Shown: piece by piece, positions 55,213 through 64,000 of the stretch
How positions within the stretch are numbered: the stretch's first letter is position 1
Layout of the letters: each line of letters begins with the position of its first letter
Source: Gryllotalpicola daejeonensis
GTDB lineage: Bacteria; Actinomycetota; Actinomycetes; Actinomycetales; Microbacteriaceae
NCBI RefSeq assembly: GCF_039538145.1
Contig: NZ_BAABBV010000001.1
Span: forward strand, 310,001 to 374,000
Direction: 5' to 3'
Length of the DNA: 64,000 nucleotides
The notes under the pieces: model-generated
The model's database searches: none
Seen by the model: the letters and a program-made list of their open reading frames with translations, nothing else
What the model was told of the DNA's origin: nothing
Program-made: the position numbers and the translations under genes

Positions 55213-57767
55213 TGGGTGCCTCCTATGGGCGCGGTGTGCAGGGTGACCACCATTGTCAGGCCGCCACCCGGGGTGTCCTCGACGGCGAGCGTGCCGCCCA
55301 TGCCCTCGACGAAGCCGCGCGACAACGCGAGCCCGAGGCCGATGCCGGTCGTGTTGTCGGTGTCGCCTTCGCGTTGGAATGGCTGGAAGATCGCCTCTTT
55401 GCGGTCGTCGGGCACGCCGGGGCCCGCGTCGACGATGCGCAGTTGCACGTCGTCGCCGAACGCACTGACCGCGAGGCGCGGCGCGCTCGCCGAGTAGCGC
55501 AGCGCATTCGCGAGCAGATTCACGACGACCCGCTGCAGCAGCACGGGGTCCGCGCTGACGGCGGGAACGTCGTCGGTGACATCGAGCACGACTGCACCGG
55601 GCGCCACGCCGAGCTCTTCGAGCGCAGAGGGCAGCACGTCGTCGATGTCGACCGGGGCGAGATTCACGGCGAGCACCCCGGCCTGCACCCGACTCACGTC
55701 GAGCAGGTTGGTGACGAGGCTTCCGAGGCTCTCGAGCCCGGCTTGCGCCGTGTCGAGCAGTTCGTCGCGATCGGACGCAGACAGACGGATGCCTGGCGAG
55801 CGCAGGCTCGTCACCGCCGCCGTCGCGGCGGCCAGCGGTCGGCGCAGGTCGTGACCCACGGCTGCGAGCAGCGCGGAGCGCACCCGGTCGGTCTCGGCCA
55901 GCGGCTTGAGCGCCTCTGCGGTGTCGGCGAGGTCACGGTGCTCGAGGGCGGCGTCGAGCTGCGTGGCGATCGCGGAGAGGATGCGCCGGTCGGAGCTCTC
56001 GAGCGCGGGGCCGAAGAGCTCGAGCCGCGCCCGGTCGCCGACGGGCTCGACGTGCGTGGGCTGGGTGGGGCGGTCTCCATTCGGCTTCGCCGCGTCGACG
56101 GGCGGGGTGGCCGAGTCGACCGGCGGGGTCGCCGCGTCGACCCGCGAGCTCACCTCGAACAGCACGCTGCCGTCGGCGCCGACCAGTCGCGCGGCATTCA
56201 GCCCGAACGCCTCGCGAGCGCGCGCGACCAGTGCCTCGACGGCGTCGTCGCCGCGGATGACGCCGCCGGCGACGGTTGCGAGCACCTCGGATTCGGCCGC
56301 AGACCTCCGCGCGGCACGGGTGCGGCGCGCCGCCTGGTCGACCACGAAGCTGACCAGCGCCGCGATCACGACGTAGAGCAGCAGCGCCGCGAGGTGCAGC
56401 GGCCGGGCGATCGTGATCGTGTAATACGGCTCGACGAAGACATAGTCGAGCGTCACCCCCGACAGCACCGCCGCGAACAGCGCGGGCCAGATGCCCCCGA
56501 TGAGCGCGGCGATCACGGTGATCAACTGGAACGCGAGCACCTCGGCGGTGAGCGCGTCCGACGAGCGGAACGACCAGAGGAACCACGTCAGCAGCGGGCC
56601 GGCCAGCACGGCGAAGACGAAGCCGAGCGTCAGCCGCCGCCACGACAGCGCGCCGCGGGCGCGCGGCAGCACGATCGGGTGGCTGCCGGCGGCGTCGTGC
56701 GTCACGATGTGCACGTCGATGTCGCCCGATTCACGGATGACTGTCGCGCCGACGCCCTGACCGGTGAGGAACGCCGAGAGCCGACTGCGCCGCGAGACGC
56801 CGATCACGAGCTGGGTCGCGTTGGACGCACGCGCGAAGTCGACGAGTGCACGCGGCACGTCTTCGGCGACGACTTGGTGGTACGTTCCGCCGAGCTTTTC
56901 AACGAGCGACTGCTGGGCGGCCAGCGAGGCGGGGTGGGGCTCGCGCAGGCCGTCGTCGCTCACCACGTGCAGAGCCAGCAGCTCCCCGCCTGACGAGCGG
57001 GCGGCGATGCGCGCCCCACGCCGCAGCAGCGTCTCGCCCTCCGGGCCGCCGGTGAGCGCGACGACCACCCGCTCGCGCGCCTCCCACTTGGAGTCGATGC
57101 CGTGCTCGGCGCGATACGCCTGCAGGGCCGTATCGACCTCATCGGCGAGCCAGAGCAGCGCGAGCTCGCGCAGCGCCGTGAGGTTCCCGAGGCGGAAATA
57201 GTTCGACAGCGCCGCGTCGATGCGAGCTGCGGGGTAGACCAGGCCCTCGGCGAGCCGGTCGCGCAGCGCCTGCGGGGCCAGGTCGACCACCTCGATCTGG
57301 TCAGCCGCTCGCAGCACCGAGTCGGGGATCGTCTCGCGCTGCACCACGCCCGTGATCTGCTCGACCACGTCGTTGAGCGACTCGATGTGCTGAATGTTCA
57401 CGGTCGTGAACACCGTGATCCCGGCATCCAGCAGGTCGTGAACGTCTTGCCAGCGCTTCTCGTGTGCGAGGCCGGGCGCGTTGGTGTGCGCGAGCTCGTC
57501 GACGAGGGCGATCTGGGGATGCCGGGCGAGCACGGCGTGCAGGTCCAGGTCGCTCAGCGAGACGCCGCGGTGCTCGACCGTGCGCCGCGGCACCACCTCG
57601 AGGCCCTCGAGCATGGCGGCCGTCGCCGCGCGGTCGTGCGTCTCCACGACTGCGACGACGACGTCCTTGCCTTCGCTTTGCAGGCGCCGGCCCTCTTCGA
57701 GCATGGCGTAGGTCTTGCCCACCCCCGGCGCCGCCCCGAGCAGAACGCGCAGCTTGCCTCTCGCCAC
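55209..57767 (-). CDS. kdpD: Sensor histidine kinase KdpD
   Basis: 852 residues. N-terminal KdpD domain with Walker A LGAAPGVGKTYAML (residues 10-23) and LVDELAHTNAPG, a universal-stress-protein-like domain (about 225-360), the four-helix DUF4118 membrane block (about 385-480), a GAF-like region, and the kinase core with H-box VGHDLRRPLAAATA, then HATPase motifs DAGPGVPDD and GIGLGLALSRGFVEGMGG. The GAF region has a short ATPPVD repeat insert near residue 575. Senses low potassium/osmotic stress. Confidence 0.95.
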   Translation of the reverse strand: MARGKLRVLLGAAPGVGKTYAMLEEGRRLQSEGKDVVVAVVETHDRAATAAMLEGLEVVPRRTVEHRGVSLSDLDLHAVLARHPQIALVDELAHTNAPGLAHEKRWQDVHDLLDAGITVFTTVNIQHIESLNDVVEQITGVVQRETIPDSVLRAADQIEVVDLAPQALRDRLAEGLVYPAARIDAALSNYFRLGNLTALRELALLWLADEVDTALQAYRAEHGIDSKWEARERVVVALTGGPEGETLLRRGARIAARSSGGELLALHVVSDDGLREPHPASLAAQQSLVEKLGGTYHQVVAEDVPRALVDFARASNATQLVIGVSRRSRLSAFLTGQGVGATVIRESGDIDVHIVTHDAAGSHPIVLPRARGALSWRRLTLGFVFAVLAGPLLTWFLWSFRSSDALTAEVLAFQLITVIAALIGGIWPALFAAVLSGVTLDYVFVEPYYTITIARPLHLAALLLYVVIAALVSFVVDQAARRTRAARRSAAESEVLATVAGGVIRGDDAVEALVARAREAFGLNAARLVGADGSVLFEVSSRVDAATPPVDSATPPVDAAKPNGDRPTQPTHVEPVGDRARLELFGPALESSDRRILSAIATQLDAALEHRDLADTAEALKPLAETDRVRSALLAAVGHDLRRPLAAATAAVTSLRSPGIRLSASDRDELLDTAQAGLESLGSLVTNLLDVSRVQAGVLAVNLAPVDIDDVLPSALEELGVAPGAVVLDVTDDVPAVSADPVLLQRVVVNLLANALRYSASAPRLAVSAFGDDVQLRIVDAGPGVPDDRKEAIFQPFQREGDTDNTTGIGLGLALSRGFVEGMGGTLAVEDTPGGGLTMVVTLHTAPIGGTQ

Positions 57768-57780
57768 CAGACCCCGACTC

Positions 57781-58437
57781 CTAGTTATCGCCGTCAGGGT
57801 CCATCTTGGACAGGTCGAGGTTCAACTGGACGACATTCACGTACGGCTGGCCGAGGTAGCCGAGATCGCGCCCGTGCGTGTTGCGGTCGACGAGCTTGCG
57901 AACGGATGCCTCGCTGAGGCCGCGCGTCGATGCGACTTTCTCGATCTGCAGCCTCGCGTAGGCGATCGAGATGTCGGGGTCGAGGCCGGATGCCGAGGCG
58001 GTGAGCGCGTCGACGGGGATCTGGTCGGCGCTGACGCCGTAGGTCCTCTCGATGATGTTCCTGCGGTCGTTGATCGCGTTGACCAGATCCGGATTGTTCG
58101 GGCCCCAGTTCGAGCCGAGCGAGGCGTTCGCGTCATAGCCGTTCGGCGCGGAGTCCGAGGTGGCCGCCGACGGGCGGGATTGGAACCACTGCGTGAGCGG
58201 CTTGCCTTCCCCGTCGGTGAAGGACTGGCCGATGAGCGCGGAGCCGAGCACGACGGGGTTGCCGGAGCCCGGGGCATCCCCCGTGATCTTGGATCCGTTC
58301 GACTGCGCGGGGAACGCGAGCTGCCCGACGCCCGTGATGACGAGCGGGTAGGCGACGCCGAGCGCGACGGTCAGCACGACCATGGCCCTGATCGCGACCC
58401 AGTACTGGCGAACGGTGGCGCGGGTAGTGGAAGGCAT
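57781..58437 (-). CDS. kdpC: Potassium-transporting ATPase subunit KdpC
   Basis: 218 residues. One N-terminal helix (about 13-34) and an exposed domain with family motifs GSALIGQSF, FQSRPSA and DALTASASGLDPDIS. It stabilises the KdpFABC complex. AAGGAG precedes its ATG; kdpB stop is 22 bases upstream. Confidence 0.95.
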   Translation of the reverse strand: MPSTTRATVRQYWVAIRAMVVLTVALGVAYPLVITGVGQLAFPAQSNGSKITGDAPGSGNPVVLGSALIGQSFTDGEGKPLTQWFQSRPSAATSDSAPNGYDANASLGSNWGPNNPDLVNAINDRRNIIERTYGVSADQIPVDALTASASGLDPDISIAYARLQIEKVASTRGLSEASVRKLVDRNTHGRDLGYLGQPYVNVVQLNLDLSKMDPDGDN

Positions 58438-58459
58438 GTCAGTTCTCCTTCAGTCCGGT

Positions 58460-60565
58460 TCAGAAACCGGGGATGAGGCTGATGACCAGGTCGATCAGCT
58501 TGATGCCGATGAACGGCGCGATGATGCCGCCGAGCCCGAACACCAGCAGGTTCCGGCCGAGCAGCGTGGAGACCGTCGACGGCCGGTAGCGCACGCCTCG
58601 CAGTGCGAGCGGAATCAGCGCGACGATGACGAGTGCGTTGAAGATGACCGCCGAGAGGATCGCCGAGTCGGGCGAGTGCAGCCGCATGACGTTGAGGGCC
58701 TGCATGCCGGGAAAGGCCGTCACGAACATCGCCGGGATGATGGCGAAGTACTTCGCCACGTCGTTGGCGATCGAGAACGTCGTGAGCGCCCCGCGCGTGA
58801 TGAGCAGCTGCTTGCCGATCGTCACGATGTCGATGAGCTTGGTCGGGTCGCTGTCGAGATCGACCATGTTGCCGGCCTCTTTGGCGGCGCTCGTGCCCGT
58901 GTTCATCGCGACGCCGACGTCGGCCTGCGCGAGTGCGGGCGCGTCGTTGGTGCCGTCGCCCGTCATCGCGACGAGGTGGCCGCCTTCCTGCTCGCGGCGG
59001 ATGAGAGCGAGCTTGTCCTCAGGCGTCGCCTCGGCGAGGACATCGTCGACACCCGCTTCATTGGCGATGACGGATGCCGTCACCGGATTGTCACCCGTCA
59101 CCATCACCGTCCGGATCCCCATGCGGCGCAGATCCGCGAAGCGCTCCTTGAGGCCGGTCTTGACGACGTCCTTCAGGTAGATGGTGCCGAGCAGGCGGGC
59201 GCACCCGGTGGCGTCGACGGTGGCGACGCCGAGAGGGGTGCCGCCGAGCCGTGAGATCTCGGCCACCTGGTCGTCGAAAACACGCTCGATGTCGGCAGGT
59301 ATTGCCGTTCTTTCCACGACCCACGCGCGGATGGCGCTCGGCGCGCCCTTGCGCAGCTGGCGGCCGTCGGCGAAGTCGACTCCGCTCATGCGCGTCTGCG
59401 CGGTGAACGGCACGACGTTCTCCGATGGTTGAGTAGGTCGCTCTGCGACCGTATCGAAACCCTCTCCTGACGCGGTGAGCTCTGCGGCCAGCGCCACCAC
59501 CGACTGACCCTCGGGCGTCGGGTCGGCGATAGACGCGCGCGCCGCGGCCTCGACGAGTTCGCTCGCAGCGACGCCGGGCACCGCCCGGAACTCTGCGGCC
59601 TGGCGGTTGCCGTAGGTGATCGTTCCGGTCTTGTCGAGCAGCAGCGTGTTGACGTCGCCCGCGGCCTCGACGGCGCGACCCGACATCGCGAGCACGTTGT
59701 GCTGCACGAGGCGGTCCATGCCGGCGATCCCGATGGCCGAGAGCAGTGCGCCGATCGTCGTCGGAATGAGGCAGACGAGCAGTGCGACGAGCACCGTCAC
59801 CGTCGGTGCCGCGTGCGCGAAGCCGGCGGTGGGGCCGAGCGCGAGCACGACCACCACGAAGACGATCGTGAGGCTCGCGAGCAGGATGTTCAGGGCGATC
59901 TCATTCGGGGTCTTCTGGCGGGCGGCGCCCTCGACAAGCGCGATCATGCGGTCGACGAAGGTCTCCCCCGGCTTCGACGTGATCTTGACGACGATGCGGT
60001 CGGAGAGCACACGAGTGCCTCCGGTGACCGCCGAGCGATCACCGCCCGACTCGCGCACCACCGGTGCGGACTCCCCCGTGATGGCGGACTCGTCCACCGA
60101 GGCGATGCCCCAGACGATGTCGCCGTCGCCGGGGATCAGCTCGCCCGCCGACACCACGACGATGTCGTTCAGCATGAGCTCTGCCGATGCGACGGACTCG
60201 ACGCGGGCGCTCTCGGCGCCGGCATCCGTTCGCTCGTCATAATCGAGCACGCGGTTCGCGAGCGTCGTCGTGCGGGTCTTGCGCAGGGTCGCCGCCTGCG
60301 CCTTGCCGCGCCCTTCCGCGACGGCCTCGGCGAGCGTCGCGAAGAGCACCGTCAGCCACAGCCAGACGGCGATCCACCAGGTGAACGTGCTCGGCCGGGC
60401 CACAGCGAGCACCGTGGTGAGGGCCGCGCCGACCTCGACGATGAACATCACCGGGTTCCGCCACAGCTCTCGGGGGCTCAGCTTGCGCAGGGCGTCGGGC
60501 AGGCTCGTCCAGAGCTGCCGCAGGTTGAAGGCGCCCGCCTGGGCGCGGGTGGGAACGGCGGTCAT
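58460..60565 (-). CDS. kdpB: Potassium-transporting P-type ATPase subunit KdpB
   Basis: 701 residues from the ATG at 60565, sharing one base with the kdpA stop (TGATG); the longer reading through kdpA is spurious. P-type signatures: TGES at 163-166 (the Ser whose phosphorylation inhibits the E. coli enzyme), phosphorylated Asp311 in LLLDKTGT, and MTGDGTNDAPALAQADVG. It drives K+ uptake by ATP hydrolysis. Confidence 0.97.
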   Translation of the reverse strand: MTAVPTRAQAGAFNLRQLWTSLPDALRKLSPRELWRNPVMFIVEVGAALTTVLAVARPSTFTWWIAVWLWLTVLFATLAEAVAEGRGKAQAATLRKTRTTTLANRVLDYDERTDAGAESARVESVASAELMLNDIVVVSAGELIPGDGDIVWGIASVDESAITGESAPVVRESGGDRSAVTGGTRVLSDRIVVKITSKPGETFVDRMIALVEGAARQKTPNEIALNILLASLTIVFVVVVLALGPTAGFAHAAPTVTVLVALLVCLIPTTIGALLSAIGIAGMDRLVQHNVLAMSGRAVEAAGDVNTLLLDKTGTITYGNRQAAEFRAVPGVAASELVEAAARASIADPTPEGQSVVALAAELTASGEGFDTVAERPTQPSENVVPFTAQTRMSGVDFADGRQLRKGAPSAIRAWVVERTAIPADIERVFDDQVAEISRLGGTPLGVATVDATGCARLLGTIYLKDVVKTGLKERFADLRRMGIRTVMVTGDNPVTASVIANEAGVDDVLAEATPEDKLALIRREQEGGHLVAMTGDGTNDAPALAQADVGVAMNTGTSAAKEAGNMVDLDSDPTKLIDIVTIGKQLLITRGALTTFSIANDVAKYFAIIPAMFVTAFPGMQALNVMRLHSPDSAILSAVIFNALVIVALIPLALRGVRYRPSTVSTLLGRNLLVFGLGGIIAPFIGIKLIDLVISLIPGF

Positions 60566-62265
60566 CAGTGCAGTCCTTCTGCGATGGGTCCGAGCGCGAG
60601 CACGGGGAAATAGGTGAGTGCCGAGACCAGCAGCACCGTTCCGACGAGCAGTCCGACGAACTGCGCGCGATGCGTGGGCAGGGTCGCGGTCGTGGCCGGG
60701 ATCTTGTCTTGAGCGGCGAGAGAGCCGGCCAGGGCGAGCACGAAGGCGATGGGCAGCAGCCGGCCGAGGAACATCGCGGCGCCGAGGGAGGCGTTGAGCC
60801 ACGGGGTGTTCGCCGTGATGCCGGCGAAGGCCGAGCCGTTGTTGTTGGCGGCGGAGGTGAACGCGTAGAGCACCTCGCTGTAGCCGTGCTGCCCCGGGTT
60901 CCACATGCTCGTGTGCTCGAGATCGTGCGCGAGAGGCGGAATCGCGAAGCTCAGCCCGAGGCCGATGAGCACGATGGTCGGCGTGGTGAGGAAGTACAGC
61001 GAGGCGAGCTTGATCTCGCGGGCGCCGATCTTCTTGCCGAGGTACTCCGGGGTGCGGCCGATCATCAGGCCGGCGAGGAACACCGCGACGATCGCCATGA
61101 CGAGCATGCCGTAGAGGCCGGTGCCCACTCCGCCCGGCGACACCTCGCCGAGCATCATGTTGACGAGCATCATCATGCCGCCGAACGACGTCATGGAGTC
61201 GTGCATCGACGCGACCGCGCCGGTTGAGGTGCTCGTGCCGGTGGTGTCGAAGAGCAATGACCCGATGATGCCGAGGCGCTGCTCCTTGCCCTCCATGGCG
61301 CCGCCCGCGGCGGCGATCGCCCTGTCGGCGCCGCCGTGCAGCTCGAAGAGCGTGCCGATGAGCAGGGATGCCGCGAACAGCACGCCCATCGCCGCGAGCA
61401 CTGCGTACCCCTGGCGGTTGTCGCCGACCATTCGGCCGAAGGTGCGCGGCAGCGCGAACGGGATCAGCAGCATGAGGAACGTCTCGAAGAGGTTCGTCCA
61501 CGCGGTCGGGTTCTCGAACGGGTGCGCGGAGTTCATGTTGAAGAACCCGCCGCCATTCGTGCCGAGTTCCTTGATGGCCTCTTGCGAAGCGGTCGGGCCG
61601 CCCGGAAGGTGTTGGACGCCTCCCGCGATCGTGTGGATGGTCTCGACCGGGTTGACGTTCTGGATGACGCCGCCGGCGATCAGCACGACGCTTGCCACGA
61701 TTGCGATCGGCAGCAGAACGCGCGTCACCGCGCGGGTGAGGTCGACCCAGAAGTTGCCGATCGTGCCCGAGCGCCGCAGCGCGAAACCACGCACCAGGGC
61801 GATCGCCACGGCGAGGCCGACGGCGGCCGAGACGAAGTTCTGCACCGCGAGGCCGGCGAACTGAACCGTGTAGCCCAGCGTGAGCTCGGGCGAGTACGAC
61901 TGCCAGTTCGTGTTCGTCACGAACGAGATCGCCGTGTTGAAAGCGAGGCCCGAGGGAACATTCGGCAGCCCCAGCGAGTACGGCAGCCAGTGCTGCACGC
62001 GCTGCAGCACGTAGATGAGGAACACGCCGACGACAGAGAACGCGAGGACGCCGCGCAGGTAGGCGGGCCAGCTCTGCGAGGCATCCGATCGCACCCCGAT
62101 CACGCGGTAGAAGCCGCGCTCGATCTTCAGGTCGCGCGTCGTCGTGAAGGTGTGCGCCAGGTAGTCGCCGAGCGGCCGGTAGGTGAGCCCGAGCACCACT
62201 GCGAGCGTCGCGAATTGCGCGAGGAAGAGCCGGGCAGCCTGCCCAGCGGCAAGATCCGGCTGCAC
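60565..62265 (-). CDS. kdpA: Potassium-transporting ATPase subunit KdpA
   Basis: 566 residues, about ten helices, related to K+ channels. The four selectivity-filter regions are visible: SFVTNTNWQSY, GTNGGGFFNMNSAHPFENP, SFGGMMMLVNMMLGEVSPGG and SAANNNGSAFAGI. GTG start at 62265 shares one base with the kdpF stop. Confidence 0.97.
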   Translation of the reverse strand: MQPDLAAGQAARLFLAQFATLAVVLGLTYRPLGDYLAHTFTTTRDLKIERGFYRVIGVRSDASQSWPAYLRGVLAFSVVGVFLIYVLQRVQHWLPYSLGLPNVPSGLAFNTAISFVTNTNWQSYSPELTLGYTVQFAGLAVQNFVSAAVGLAVAIALVRGFALRRSGTIGNFWVDLTRAVTRVLLPIAIVASVVLIAGGVIQNVNPVETIHTIAGGVQHLPGGPTASQEAIKELGTNGGGFFNMNSAHPFENPTAWTNLFETFLMLLIPFALPRTFGRMVGDNRQGYAVLAAMGVLFAASLLIGTLFELHGGADRAIAAAGGAMEGKEQRLGIIGSLLFDTTGTSTSTGAVASMHDSMTSFGGMMMLVNMMLGEVSPGGVGTGLYGMLVMAIVAVFLAGLMIGRTPEYLGKKIGAREIKLASLYFLTTPTIVLIGLGLSFAIPPLAHDLEHTSMWNPGQHGYSEVLYAFTSAANNNGSAFAGITANTPWLNASLGAAMFLGRLLPIAFVLALAGSLAAQDKIPATTATLPTHRAQFVGLLVGTVLLVSALTYFPVLALGPIAEGLH

Positions 62266-62354
62266 TAGAACTTCTCCGGCTTCAGAAGTGCGTACACGAG
62301 GTACGCGAGCGACGCGATGGCGAGGGCCGCGGCGAGGATGTCGAAGAAGATCAC
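62265..62354 (-). CDS. kdpF: Potassium-transporting ATPase subunit KdpF
   Basis: 29 residues from a GTG at 62354: one hydrophobic helix (FFDILAAALAIASLAYLVYA) followed by the family tail LLKPEKF. KdpF stabilises the complex as a lipid-like peptide. Start overlaps the stop of a further microprotein (GTGA), and its stop shares a base with kdpA. Confidence 0.9.
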   Translation of the reverse strand: MIFFDILAAALAIASLAYLVYALLKPEKF

Positions 62355-62431
62355 AGCTTCTCGGCCCCCTTGGCGGTGAGCGCCACGACGATCGTGAGGG
62401 CGATCACGCCCAAGATCCACAGAATGTCCAC
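62351..62431 (-). CDS. 26-residue membrane microprotein heading the kdp operon
   Basis: GTG start at 62431; the peptide begins MDILWILGVIALTIVVALT and ends AKGAEKL. A single hydrophobic helix with a short charged tail, like KdpF in architecture but different in sequence. Its stop overlaps the kdpF start as GTGA, so it is positioned for translational coupling. There is no strong Shine-Dalgarno. I do not know a named family. Possible additional small subunit of the Kdp pump or a translational leader for kdpF. Confidence 0.65.
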   Translation of the reverse strand: MDILWILGVIALTIVVALTAKGAEKL

Positions 62432-62471
62432 GAGGGACGAGTGAAGCGCCGTTCGCGTACCCTCAGGGCGC

Positions 62472-62514
62472 TCCTAACGGAAGCCGGACGGGCGCACGCC
62501 GTTCCCTAACGGTT
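62472..62514. promoter_or_regulatory. Direct repeat upstream of the kdp operon
   Basis: CCTAACGG occurs at 62473-62480 and 62505-62512, start-to-start spacing 32 bases, about three helical turns. Sits 40-80 bases before the first kdp start codon and is a candidate KdpE-binding region; unverified. Confidence 0.45.
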
Positions 62515-62552
62515 TCCTCACACGTGGCGCACGCGGTGGGGTGATTGCCCGC

Positions 62553-63911
62553 TCAGTCGCCGTCCCACGGGTTCTCCGGAAGACGCAGCAGGTCGTCCTT
62601 CGTCGGCGAAACTGCGATGGTCACCGGCGGCGCAACGGGGGCGGCTTCCGACGGCCGACCCGGCTGCCGTGCGCCGCGTCCGTCTCCTGCGCCATCGTCT
62701 GCCGTGCGCCGTGTCGGTTCGGGTTCGGCGACCACGAGGGCCCCGATCGCCGTCGTGACGGGCATCGCGAGCACCAGGGCGAGCCCACCCACGAGCGCGC
62801 GCACGATCTCTTCGGCGACGTCCTCGGCCGTGACGAAGTCGCGCGCCGTGCCGCCGTAGAGCTGAACCGCGACGATCAGGATTAGCGCCGTGCCGAGATA
62901 GGCGAACACGAGCGTGTAGACAGTCGAGGCGACGTGATCGCGACCGATGCGCATGGCGCGCCAGAAGAGCTGCCATCTGGTCATGGTCGGCGAGGCGGCG
63001 CGCAGCTCCCAGAGGGCGGATGCCTGGGTGACGGTCACGTCATTGAGGGTGCCGAGGCCTGCGAGGACCACGGATGCGATGACGAGCTGCTGCACGTTGA
63101 CCCACGGGACGTTGTTGGCGAGCAGACCGGCGGACTCATCGCCAAGATCCGCGAGCCGCCAGCCCGTCACCGCCAGCCAGGCGAACAGCGTCGACAGGCC
63201 GAGCCCGACGAGCGCGCCGGTCAGCGCCACCGACGTGCGCATGGAGAAGCCGTGGGTGAGATAGAGCATCGCGATCAGAATGGCGACGGATGCCGCCAGC
63301 GCGACAGGCACTGCCGGCTCGCCGCTGAGCAGAGCCGGCACGAGAAAGGCGATGACGGCGACACCCGCGAAGCCGAGGCTCACGAGCGCCATGACTCCGC
63401 GCCGCCACGCCACCAGCACGACCGCGACCCCGAACAGGATCGCGAACCACAGCATCGCCGAGCCGCGGTCGTAGCGGTAGAACGCCAGCGGCTGGGTCGG
63501 CCCGTTCGTTGCGCCCGAGGTGTCGAGCAGCAGGATGTGGTCGCCGGGCTGGATGCCGGTGGCGATGACGTCGGGAGTGAGCGCCACCTTCACCGTCGTG
63601 CCCGCGTGCGGGCCATCGCTGATGTGCACCGGTGAGTCGCCGCAGAGGTCAGGCGACGTCTCTTTCCCCGTGCACGACGGCACGACCTCGAGCACCTCGC
63701 CGTGCACGACCTTGGTGCCGCTGACGGCGAAGGGCACGAGATTGCGCACGCTGTCGACCCTGTTGGCATCGGGCCACCAGTGCACAACGCCGAGGACCGC
63801 CGCCAACCCGCAGAGCACGATGAGCCCGATGATCGCGACACGCGGCCACGTTCTGACGTGCAGAGCCGGCGATGGGCCATCGGAGTGGGAGTGGGCGTGC
63901 CGATTGACCAT
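62553..63911 (-). CDS. YibE/F-family membrane protein
   Basis: 452 residues from the ATG at 63911, six bases after TACCTT (63918-63923); the longer reading to 63989 would need a less convincing start. One helix near residue 30-50, an extracytoplasmic beta-rich segment of about 110 residues containing two Cys (PSCTGKE, DLCGDS), then seven or so helices with the YibE/F motif GLGTLNDVTVTQASALWEL. A hydrophilic C-terminal tail of about 60 residues follows. Transport function suspected for the family, not known. Confidence 0.88.
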   Translation of the reverse strand: MVNRHAHSHSDGPSPALHVRTWPRVAIIGLIVLCGLAAVLGVVHWWPDANRVDSVRNLVPFAVSGTKVVHGEVLEVVPSCTGKETSPDLCGDSPVHISDGPHAGTTVKVALTPDVIATGIQPGDHILLLDTSGATNGPTQPLAFYRYDRGSAMLWFAILFGVAVVLVAWRRGVMALVSLGFAGVAVIAFLVPALLSGEPAVPVALAASVAILIAMLYLTHGFSMRTSVALTGALVGLGLSTLFAWLAVTGWRLADLGDESAGLLANNVPWVNVQQLVIASVVLAGLGTLNDVTVTQASALWELRAASPTMTRWQLFWRAMRIGRDHVASTVYTLVFAYLGTALILIVAVQLYGGTARDFVTAEDVAEEIVRALVGGLALVLAMPVTTAIGALVVAEPEPTRRTADDGAGDGRGARQPGRPSEAAPVAPPVTIAVSPTKDDLLRLPENPWDGD

Positions 63912-63917
63912 AAGGCA

Positions 63918-63923
63918 AAGGTA
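63918..63923 (-). promoter_or_regulatory. -10 box of the YibE/F gene
   Basis: TACCTT on the minus strand, six bases before the ATG at 63911; supports that start. The remaining bases to 64000 show no gene. Confidence 0.45.
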
Positions 63924-64000
63924 GATGTACCGCGGGTGAGGCTGTCGCCGATTGCGGCGGCCGCTAGCAACCGCTTCTCGGATGTGCAAGGTGTCGAGGT

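Noticed and set aside
58460..61501. A single 1013-residue frame covering kdpB and half of kdpA
   Set aside because: The first part is kdpA read out of frame; kdpB begins at 60565 with an ATG that overlaps the kdpA stop.

Overview
The window is ordinary chromosome from a very GC-rich actinobacterium, most probably a member of the family Microbacteriaceae. The basis for this is the actinobacterial marker set (RbpA, WhiA, OpcA, an ANTAR response regulator of the PdtaR type, an LCP protein with a LytR_C domain, a fused CydDC transporter, a DUF222/HNH endonuclease), the strong third-position GC bias, dense operons with 1-4 base ATGA/GTGA overlaps, and many start codons placed 6-7 bases behind a TANNNT box, i.e. 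probable leaderless mRNAs. Genus cannot be fixed from the sequence alone.

Layout. 1-1263: end of the pentose-phosphate cluster (opcA 3' part, pgl). 1424-8069, leftward: rbpA, then gap-pgk-tpiA-secG (lower glycolysis plus a translocon subunit), sodA, and the rapZ-whiA pair. 8079-12997: uvrC and uvrA, adjoining a DUF222/HNH endonuclease. 14614-16604: an ABC-F ribosome-protection-type ATPase preceded by an apparent ribosome-controlled transcription attenuator (leader peptide plus intrinsic terminator ending at the start codon). 16621-21459: a GNAT enzyme and a MoxR/DUF58/DUF4129 operon that carries a partial 3' gene duplication. 21519-23591: uvrB. 23601-30819: cytochrome bd operon cydA-cydB-cydDC, divergent from a BlaI-family repressor and an M56 metallopeptidase, with two matching palindromes in the shared promoter region. 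30806-37651: a methyltransferase, an MFS carrier, an adenylate-forming ligase overlapping an acyltransferase, and a DUF3311/SSS (MctP-like) uptake pair. 37760-46745: coaE, rpsA, TIGR01777 epimerase, DUF4166, DUF885 peptidase, polA, hotdog thioesterase. 46864-50694: small genes of limited annotation, an LCP cell-wall ligase, a PdtaR-like regulator and tRNA-Leu(CAA). 50808-54510: more accessory content (DUF899, an orphan Imm5-type immunity protein, an SGNH hydrolase, an MFS exporter, a gene remnant). 54511-62431: a complete potassium-starvation locus, kdpFABC followed by kdpDE, headed by an additional 26-residue membrane microprotein. 62553-63911: a YibE/F membrane protein.

How it fits together: most of the window is housekeeping (central carbon metabolism, nucleotide excision repair, replication/translation, respiration). 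The regulatory signals are the notable part: the ABC-F attenuator, a repressor/protease pair placed against the cytochrome bd operon, a degenerate SOS-like palindrome over the uvrA -10, and the repeated TANNNT-N6/7-start layout. No CRISPR array, prophage, insertion sequence or replication origin was seen.
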